Shown here piece after piece: positions 39,701 through 46,726 of a stretch of DNA of 64,000 nt (positions are counted from its first letter, which is position 1; the number at the start of each line of letters is the position of its first letter). The translations under genes were made by a program, and so were the position numbers. This stretch comes from Longimicrobiales bacterium (lineage in GTDB: Bacteria; Gemmatimonadota; Gemmatimonadetes; Longimicrobiales; Gaopeijiaceae): the NCBI GenBank assembly GCA_958296005.1, contig CATQHQ010000001.1, positions 884,134 through 948,133 of the forward strand. The letters are read 5' to 3'. The notes under the pieces were generated by a model. It worked only from the letters and a program-made list of their open reading frames with translations, made no database searches and was not told the DNA's origin.

Positions 39701-39793
39701 TTGCGCGTGGAGGGCGTGGGCTCCGCAGAGCAGGACCAACCCCGCCGCCAGCGTCACGAGAAGAAGTGCCGGCGCTTCACGACGACGGTTCAT
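36779..39793 (-). CDS. SusC/RagA-family TonB-linked outer membrane protein
   Basis: Carboxypeptidase-regulatory-like N-term; [51 protein letters not shown] plug; [32 protein letters not shown]. Confidence 0.96.
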   Translation of the reverse strand: [1004 protein letters not shown]

Positions 39794-39930
39794 GGAACCT
39801 CCTTGTTGTTGCCGCGCGCGTTCGGTGCCATGGCGGTATGGGGACCGCGGGCGCAAGTTGGTGGCCGGACGCAGGGCGGCCCAGCATCTTGGGGCTGGAG
39901 GATGGTTTCCGCAAGCACAAGGAGCGGACT

Positions 39931-41439
39931 ATGAGCAGGACCGGGACGTCTCGAAGGGAGTTCCTCATGGCCGGGGCTGCCGGCCTGGCCGGGGCCGTCC
40001 TGTCGCCGGGGCGACTGGTGGCGGACCCGTACGCGCCGCTCAGCGATGCGCTTGCCAGGCACGCCCCCGTGCGGGTACGAGGCGTGGTGCGAGCCGCGGG
40101 CCGTGGATTGCCCAGGGTCGCAGTGTCGGACGGCCTCCAAGTCGTGGAGACCGGAACCGACGGTGCCTTCGAGCTCGTCACGACCACCGATCAGGACTTC
40201 GTTTGGTTCTCGGTCCCGTCCGGCTACCGGCTCCCCGTGAACCCGTCGGGCACGGCGCGCTTCTACCAGCCCTTGAGCGCCGCTCCGGAGCAAGCCGCCG
40301 AGTTCGACCTGGAGCCGGACCCGGCGTCCCACGAGAACCACACGCTGGTGCTGCTGGGCGACATCCAGACCCAAGACCAGCAGGAGATGGAGTGGTTCCT
40401 GGAGCAGGCCGTCCCCGACGTGCGGCAGGCGGTGGACGGGCTGGGCGACGAGCACGTCTTCGGCATCGCATGCGGCGACATCATGTACGACGATCTGGCC
40501 CTTTACCCCGCCTACGAGAGCGGCGTGCAACGGATCGGCGTGCCCTTCTTCCAAGTCGTTGGCAACCACGACCTGGACAGGGGCAGCCCAACTGACGAGG
40601 GCTCCACCGAGACGTTCATCCGCCACTTCGGCCCCCGGAACTACTCCTTCGACCGGGGCGCCGTGCACTACGTGACGCTGGACGACGTGTTCTGGTACGG
40701 AAGCGACTACATCGGCTACCTGGACTCGGGCACGCTGACGTGGCTGGAGCAGGACTTGGCGCGCGTGGAGCCGGGTGCGCCGGTGGTCGTGGCCACTCAC
40801 ATCCCGGTGCTGGGAAGCCACTACGCCCGACGGGGCGAAAACTCGCCCCGAGCGGGCTCCGCAATAGCCAACCGAGACGTACTCTACCGCCTCTTGGAGC
40901 CATTTCAGGCCCATGTCCTGGTCGGCCACCTCCACGAGACGGAGCACCTCTTCGGCCAGGGGGTTCACGAGCACGTCGCAGGAGCGGTCTGCGGCGCATG
41001 GTGGAGCGGCCCGATCTGCTGGGACGGCGCCCCAAACGGCTATTGCCTTTACCAAGTCCGCGGCGAAGAGGTCACATGGCGCTACAAGGCCACGGGTCGC
41101 CCCGCCAGCCACCAGATGCGCGTCTACCCTCCCGGTGCCGACCCGGAGGCGCCCGACGACCTCCTGGTCAACGCATGGGACTGGGACCCCGAATGGACGG
41201 TGCGCTGGTTCGCCGACGGTGCGCCGCGGGGCGCAATGGAGCGCCGACGCGGCCCCGACCCGCTCAGCGTCCAGCTGCACGCGGGGCCGGACCTGCCGCC
41301 GCGTCGTCCCTGGGTGGACCCGGTGCCCACGGACCACCTCTTCCGGGCGACGCTCGCGGGCGGCGAGCAGGTCGTGACGGTGGAGGCGACCGACCGGTTC
41401 GGCCGGACCTACACGGAGGAGTGGCGGCGGGGCAGGTGA
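39931..41439 (+). CDS. Calcineurin-like metallophosphoesterase with Tat signal
   Basis: TSRREFLMAGAAGLAGAVL; LLGDIQTQDQQE, ACGDIMYDD, VVGNHDLD, VVVATHIPV, HVLVGHLHETE. Confidence 0.93.
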   Translation: MSRTGTSRREFLMAGAAGLAGAVLSPGRLVADPYAPLSDALARHAPVRVRGVVRAAGRGLPRVAVSDGLQVVETGTDGAFELVTTTDQDFVWFSVPSGYRLPVNPSGTARFYQPLSAAPEQAAEFDLEPDPASHENHTLVLLGDIQTQDQQEMEWFLEQAVPDVRQAVDGLGDEHVFGIACGDIMYDDLALYPAYESGVQRIGVPFFQVVGNHDLDRGSPTDEGSTETFIRHFGPRNYSFDRGAVHYVTLDDVFWYGSDYIGYLDSGTLTWLEQDLARVEPGAPVVVATHIPVLGSHYARRGENSPRAGSAIANRDVLYRLLEPFQAHVLVGHLHETEHLFGQGVHEHVAGAVCGAWWSGPICWDGAPNGYCLYQVRGEEVTWRYKATGRPASHQMRVYPPGADPEAPDDLLVNAWDWDPEWTVRWFADGAPRGAMERRRGPDPLSVQLHAGPDLPPRRPWVDPVPTDHLFRATLAGGEQVVTVEATDRFGRTYTEEWRRGR

Positions 41440-41490
41440 GCGCTCGGCCGACCTAGGCGACGGCGCCGCTCCTCCGACGGTGGTTGCGCC

Positions 41491-42018
41491 CTACTCCGGT
41501 GGCCCGTCAGGGTGCAGTTCGCACTCCGGCGGCTGAAGTCGAGTCCAGGACAGCGAGACGATCTGCCACGCCTCCGTCTCGACGTTCCGCGCAAGCAGAA
41601 GGCCGTCGGCGCCGCAGTGGCTGAGCTCGTCGCCCACATAGAAGTCGTAGGGCGTCCAGACCATGGCCAGATCGCCGCTGATCCGCACCTCCGGGTCGAA
41701 CATGCGCTCCGTCAGGATCGCGTCGCTGCCCTCGACCCGGGCAACCAGCTCGTCCAGCGTCGAGGTCGAGATCGTGCGGGCGCCTTCTGCAGACCGCTCC
41801 ACCGAGTGCATCACGACCTGCGGGTGCATGATCCGACGAAGCGCTGCGCCGTCGCCCGAGGCGAGGGCGTCGAAGATTGCCTGGACGGTCGCGAGAACCG
41901 CCTCCCGCTCCGAGTCCGTGGGCATGTGGCGGACGACGGACGCGTCGTCGGACGGGGGCGTACAGCTCGGGGTCCCCAGGGTGGCGGCCAGGACCAGCGT
42001 CAAGACCGGGCGCTTCAT
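41491..42018 (-). CDS. Exported SnoaL/NTF2-like (DUF4440-type) protein
   Basis: TVQAIFDALASGDGAALRRIMHPQVVMHSVE...LAMVWTPYDFYVGDELSHCGADGLLLAR. Confidence 0.78.
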   Translation of the reverse strand: MKRPVLTLVLAATLGTPSCTPPSDDASVVRHMPTDSEREAVLATVQAIFDALASGDGAALRRIMHPQVVMHSVERSAEGARTISTSTLDELVARVEGSDAILTERMFDPEVRISGDLAMVWTPYDFYVGDELSHCGADGLLLARNVETEAWQIVSLSWTRLQPPECELHPDGPPE

Positions 42019-42041
42019 GATCCCTCCTTGGTGTGTGGTAC

Positions 42042-45000
42042 TCAACCGCTGCGACGCCTGGGCACCGCCACGGGCTCCCCGGGCTTCGCCGTGGCGCCCG
42101 CTTCCGCCATCCGAAGCTGGAACGCCGGCACCCGTTCCACGACGTACTCGTTCACTTCCTCGACCAGCGCCGGTACGCGCTCCCAAGCCAAGTCGATCGC
42201 CGCCAGCTGGCCAGCCGAGGGAGGTCCAGCGTTCCGTTCCAGGCCCGAAGCCGCCCGGCCTGGTCGGGCGTCCTGCAACCTCTCCTGCAACGAGTCCACG
42301 GCAGCGGACAGGGTGGCAGCCTCCTCCCTCAGATCGGCAAACGAGCCGCTGTCGCCGGGCCCGGAAGCGTCGGCCGTTTCGGTTGTCTCGTCGGCGGCAT
42401 CTTCGGCGTCGCCGTCACCCCCGGCCAGCTCCTTCAGCAGCGCTTCCGCGTCGTCGAGCTGTTCCGCCAAGCCGCGTAGCGCGCGGGTTGCCAGCGTGAC
42501 GGTGGCGTTGATCGCTGCGGCGTCCCGGACGGCGCTCTGACGGGCACGCAACGCTGTCATGTCCACGGTAACCCGGGGGTCGATCCGCACGACGACTTCC
42601 TGTTGGGCCACTTGGTCGCCCGCGTCGAGCTGCACGACGTACGTGCCCGGCAACACCAGCGGCCCGTCGGCGGAGCCTCCGAAGCGCCCACGGCCTCCGC
42701 CAGGCCCGCCTCCTCCACCGGTTTCCGGCGGCACCTCCACCGGCGGCGTCTCCCGCATGTCCCATACGACCATGTTCATGCCCGCCTCCGCCGGGGCGTC
42801 CAGCGTGCGGAGTTGCTCCCCCATGGCGGAAGTCACCATCAACGCCACCGAGTCCACGCCATCCGCCAGCCAGTACCGTACGACCGCGCCGTCCGGCGGG
42901 TTCTCGGCCTCGTACACGTCCCCCTTGAACGGCCAACCGCCCAAGCGGAACCGCTGCGTCGCGGTCGCCACAGGGAAGAGGTACGCCTGCCGGTCGAACA
43001 CCCCACCGCCTGCGATCTGCTCCAGCGGTGCCAGATCGTCCACGATCCAGATGCTGCGCCCGTGGGTTCCCACCACCAAGTCGTTGTCCCGGGGGTGCAC
43101 GACGAGGTCGTCCACTGGAACCGTCGGCAGCCCGCCCATCCTGTGCCACGACTCGCCCCGGTCCAGCGACGCGAAGACGCCGATCTCGTTGCCCAGAAAG
43201 AGGAGATTCGGGCTGCGCGGATGCTCCCGCACAACGTTCACCGACCAATCGGGCAGCCCCTCGGTGATCCTGCGCCACGACTCGCCGAAGTCGTCGCTGA
43301 CGTAGACGTAAGGGCGGTAGTCGTCGTCCCAATGGCGATCGAAGGTGGCGTACACGCGCCCTTCCGCATGGTACGACGCCTCGGTTCGGCTCACGTAGGA
43401 GCGTTCGGGCAGGTCGGGCACGTTCTCCGCCACATTGACCCACGTCGCCCCGCCGTCGCGGGTGACTTGCAAGTTGCCGTCGTCGGTTCCTACGTAGATC
43501 ACGTCCGGCGACAAGGGGGACTCGTCGATCGTCGTGACGTTGCCGTAGGTGCTGATTCCGTCGTGACGCGAAAGGGTCGAATCGGTCACCAGCGCACCCA
43601 TGATCTCCAGCGAATCCCGGTCGATCGCCTTGGTGAGGTCGGGGCTCGCCTCCTCCCACGTCGCCCCCCGGTCGCGAGAGCGCATCAGGTGGTTGTTGGC
43701 CACGTACACCGTGCTGGAGTTGTGGGCCGACACGACGATCGGCGCGTTCCAGTTGTACCGGTAGGTCCTCTCCTCGCCCTCCTCGGCGTCCGGGTCCGGC
43801 GGAGGCGAAGGCCGCATGTTCATTGCTTCGCCAGTGGACAGGTCCACGCGCCCCGAGTTCCCGCCCTGGGACTCGGTGTACAGGATGTTCGGGTTGTCGG
43901 GGTCGAACTGGTTGTAGAATCCGTCGCCTCCCCAGACGTCGATCCAGTCCCGGTTGCGCAGTCCGTCGCCCGTTGTCGTCTCGTTGGGCGCGCACCACGA
44001 ACTGTTGTCCTGCAACCCGCCGCACACCCTATACGGGTCGCTCATGTCCACGCCGATCTCGTAGAACTGACCGATGGCGATATTGTTGTGGTGCCGCCAC
44101 GTGCGCGCGCCGTCGAAGCTGGTCGCAACGCCTCCGTCGCTGCCGAGCACAACGTAGTCCGAGTTGCCGGGGTCGATCCACATGGCATGGTGGTCGACGT
44201 GAATACCCTCTGCGGCATCGCCTTCCCACCAAGTTCTGCCGCCGTCGTCGGACGCCGAGAGGCTTACGCCGGCAACGTAGATGCGCTCGGGGTTGTTGGG
44301 ATCGATCCGCACCATGCTGAAGTACATCGGACGAGGGTTTCGGCTCGACACCTTCTCCCAGCTCTCGCCGCGGTCGCTGGACTTGTACAAGCCCCGCCCC
44401 GTGCCGCGCGACTCCACCAGCGCGTAGACCAAGTTGCCGTCCCGCCGGTACACGTCGATGCCGATCCGTCCCTTGTCGCCGTCGGGAAGTCCCTTGGTCA
44501 GCTCGAACCAGCTCTCGCCGCCGTCGGTGGTGCGGTAGAGGCCGCTCCCGTCGCCGCCGGCGCTGAAGCCGAAGGCGGTGCGCCGACGCTGGTACATCGC
44601 CGCAAAGAGCGTCTGCGGGTCCGACGGGTCCATGACCATGTCGATGGCGCCGGTGTTCTCGTCCACGTAAAGCACCCGTTCCCAGTTGGCGCCGCCGTCC
44701 GTGGTCCTGAAGACGCCCCGTTCCTCGTTGGGTCCGTAGAGGTGTCCCACGGCCGCCACGTACGCTACGTCCGGGTCCCGCGGATGCACTGCGATCCTCG
44801 CGACGTGGCGCGTGTCGGCAAGCCCCACGTCCTTCCACGTGCGGCCGCCGTCGGTGGACTTGAAGACGCCGCAGCCGTACTGCGAGCTCTGGCGGTTCTG
44901 GGGCTCCCCGGTCCCGGCCCACACCACGTTCGGGTTCGGTTGGAAGACGGTCACGTCGCCTATGGAGGAGCACGGCTGGTCGTCGAAGAGGGGCGTCCAC

Positions 45001-45341
45001 GACATCCCGTTGTTCTCCGTACGCCACACGCCCCCCGACCCCAGGCCGATGTAGAAGACGGCCGGGTTGGACTCCAGCGGCGCCACATCCGCCACCCGAC
45101 CGCCCATGATCGCCGGGCCGATTTCCCGAAAGTGCACGCCGGCCAGGGCCTGGGCGATCGCAGAGTGATCCGTCGGCGACTGGGCTCCCACTGGCGTCCA
45201 CCCCATCGCCGCGGCGAAGAGAGAGACGACCAGGGCGGGGACGACGGGGGCACGGGAGACAACGGTGCCGGCGGAGATCCGGCGGACGGGCCGCCCCGGG
45301 AGCGTCGTCCAGGCGGGACAGGGCAGGGAGTGGCGGAACAT
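42042..45341 (-). CDS. VPS10/sortilin-like BNR propeller protein (WD40/YVTN-type glycosyl hydrolase-like)
   Basis: VFKSTDGGRTWKDVGL, VFRTTDGGANWERVLY, LYKSSDRGESWEKVS; long C-terminal Ig/coiled region. Confidence 0.92.
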   Translation of the reverse strand: MFRHSLPCPAWTTLPGRPVRRISAGTVVSRAPVVPALVVSLFAAAMGWTPVGAQSPTDHSAIAQALAGVHFREIGPAIMGGRVADVAPLESNPAVFYIGLGSGGVWRTENNGMSWTPLFDDQPCSSIGDVTVFQPNPNVVWAGTGEPQNRQSSQYGCGVFKSTDGGRTWKDVGLADTRHVARIAVHPRDPDVAYVAAVGHLYGPNEERGVFRTTDGGANWERVLYVDENTGAIDMVMDPSDPQTLFAAMYQRRRTAFGFSAGGDGSGLYRTTDGGESWFELTKGLPDGDKGRIGIDVYRRDGNLVYALVESRGTGRGLYKSSDRGESWEKVSSRNPRPMYFSMVRIDPNNPERIYVAGVSLSASDDGGRTWWEGDAAEGIHVDHHAMWIDPGNSDYVVLGSDGGVATSFDGARTWRHHNNIAIGQFYEIGVDMSDPYRVCGGLQDNSSWCAPNETTTGDGLRNRDWIDVWGGDGFYNQFDPDNPNILYTESQGGNSGRVDLSTGEAMNMRPSPPPDPDAEEGEERTYRYNWNAPIVVSAHNSSTVYVANNHLMRSRDRGATWEEASPDLTKAIDRDSLEIMGALVTDSTLSRHDGISTYGNVTTIDESPLSPDVIYVGTDDGNLQVTRDGGATWVNVAENVPDLPERSYVSRTEASYHAEGRVYATFDRHWDDDYRPYVYVSDDFGESWRRITEGLPDWSVNVVREHPRSPNLLFLGNEIGVFASLDRGESWHRMGGLPTVPVDDLVVHPRDNDLVVGTHGRSIWIVDDLAPLEQIAGGGVFDRQAYLFPVATATQRFRLGGWPFKGDVYEAENPPDGAVVRYWLADGVDSVALMVTSAMGEQLRTLDAPAEAGMNMVVWDMRETPPVEVPPETGGGGGPGGGRGRFGGSADGPLVLPGTYVVQLDAGDQVAQQEVVVRIDPRVTVDMTALRARQSAVRDAAAINATVTLATRALRGLAEQLDDAEALLKELAGGDGDAEDAADETTETADASGPGDSGSFADLREEAATLSAAVDSLQERLQDARPGRAASGLERNAGPPSAGQLAAIDLAWERVPALVEEVNEYVVERVPAFQLRMAEAGATAKPGEPVAVPRRRSG

Positions 45342-45556
45342 GACGGCTCCTGGGGCGGCGGGGGTGCGACGGCGGTCGGCGAGAGAAAGATCAGGCGGCC
45401 CGCCAGCACGGCGAGCACGTGCCCGAATGTGTTACGTTTACGACACGAACGCCCGATGCGCCAGCCTGGACCGACTCGACGCCTAGCAGCCCCCGTGTGT
45501 TGTCTCGGCGGCCGACGAGCCGCTGGCGGCCCGCCCCCCGCCACCGCTTCGCCAAC

Positions 45557-46726
45557 ATGTCCGGCACCAGCCAGTTTCGAGTCTACTTGTGTGGCCCCAT
45601 CAGCGGTTGCACCGACATCCAAAAGCACAAATGGCGGGACGACGTCAAGAAGAAGTACGGCAAGTACTTCGACTTCATCGACCCCACCGACGAGCTGCTG
45701 GACCACGAGGCCAGCTCGGCCGAGTTCGTCGATGCCGATCTGCGCGCCGTCGAGAGTTCGTCGGGGCTCCTCGCCAACATGTGGCGCGAGTCGATCGGCA
45801 CGGCTCTGGGGCTCGTCCACGCCAGTCGCGTAGGAAGACCCGTGGTGCTTGCGGACCCCAACTTCCTGCGCCACCGCATGTTGCAGTTCTACGCCGACGC
45901 CGTGGCGGACACCGTTCCCAAGGCGGCAAAGGCCCTCCTGGCTCTCCTCCGCGCCGAGGCCGGCTGGCTGGTGCTCAAGTCGGACGGACGCCAGGAACCC
46001 TTTGCCCGCCAGAAGATCATATCCTCGGTTGGACGCATATGCAGAAGGGAAAGGCAGGACGACATCGTCGTACCGCGGCTCGTCCTCGCCGACGTGATCA
46101 CCGAACTGGAGCGGAGCGACCGCTGGGTGGGAAACGCCGTCGGCTCCACGGAGATCGACCAAGCGGTCTTGAAGATACTTCGTCGCCGCCAGCGGCAGCG
46201 GGACCCTGCCTTCGCCAGCTTGGCGACGGCATGGCGCCGGCGCAACGACGATCCCGCACCGTTCCCACGTCGCGTCCATCCGTCGCGCCAGCGGTCCCTG
46301 GTCCGCGACAGCCCAGGAGTCTCCGGTCCCGTCCAGGTGCCCGTCTCCTGCGGATCCAAGGCCCACTCCACAATCTGGGGCAAGACCGTGCGCCGGCTCG
46401 ACGACATACCGTCCGCCGCCGCCCGCCAAGTCTTCCGAACCGTCGTCGCGGTCCCGGGCATCACGCGGGTTTCGCTGGGGCCCTTCAGCCGCGGCGAAAC
46501 CCGAGCCTCGTGCTGCGCGACCGTGGCAGCGTCCCCAACTCCCTTCGTCCTCGAAGGCAAGCTCTTTGACGCAGGCGAGAAGGGGACCTTGCAGACCTTT
46601 CAGGTTCACGTTCAAGCCGACGCCGAGAAGGAGAGGATCGCCTCGGCAGTCGCCATGGCGCTCGCGGCTCGCGGCCTTTCGAGCGAGTCCACCGTCAACC
46701 CGCCACGCCAGCCAACGACTTCATGA
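45557..46726 (+). CDS. Multidomain protein: nucleoside 2-deoxyribosyltransferase-like N-term, ATP-cone-like middle, HST-motif (DUF2103-like?) C-term
   Basis: FRVYLCGPISGCTDIQKHKWR...SSGLLANMWRESIGTALGLVHASRVGRPVVLAD; then WLVLKSDGRQEPFARQKIISSVGRICRRE...EIDQAVLKILRRR; then GSKAHSTIWGKTVRRLDDIP...PGITRVSLGPFSRG. Confidence 0.72.
   Translation: MSGTSQFRVYLCGPISGCTDIQKHKWRDDVKKKYGKYFDFIDPTDELLDHEASSAEFVDADLRAVESSSGLLANMWRESIGTALGLVHASRVGRPVVLADPNFLRHRMLQFYADAVADTVPKAAKALLALLRAEAGWLVLKSDGRQEPFARQKIISSVGRICRRERQDDIVVPRLVLADVITELERSDRWVGNAVGSTEIDQAVLKILRRRQRQRDPAFASLATAWRRRNDDPAPFPRRVHPSRQRSLVRDSPGVSGPVQVPVSCGSKAHSTIWGKTVRRLDDIPSAAARQVFRTVVAVPGITRVSLGPFSRGETRASCCATVAASPTPFVLEGKLFDAGEKGTLQTFQVHVQADAEKERIASAVAMALAARGLSSESTVNPPRQPTTS

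Noticed and set aside
45341-45557. Searched the intergenic region upstream of the ATP-cone fusion for an NrdR-box palindrome
   Set aside because: tgttacgtttacgacacg contains a short direct repeat (ttacg/tttacg) but no convincing NrdR-box or clear palindrome
42603-45833. 1076-aa plus-strand ORF antisense to the BNR protein
   Set aside because: Composition is Arg/His/Val-rich with no recognisable motifs; typical shadow ORF in high-GC DNA opposite a clear BNR coding frame
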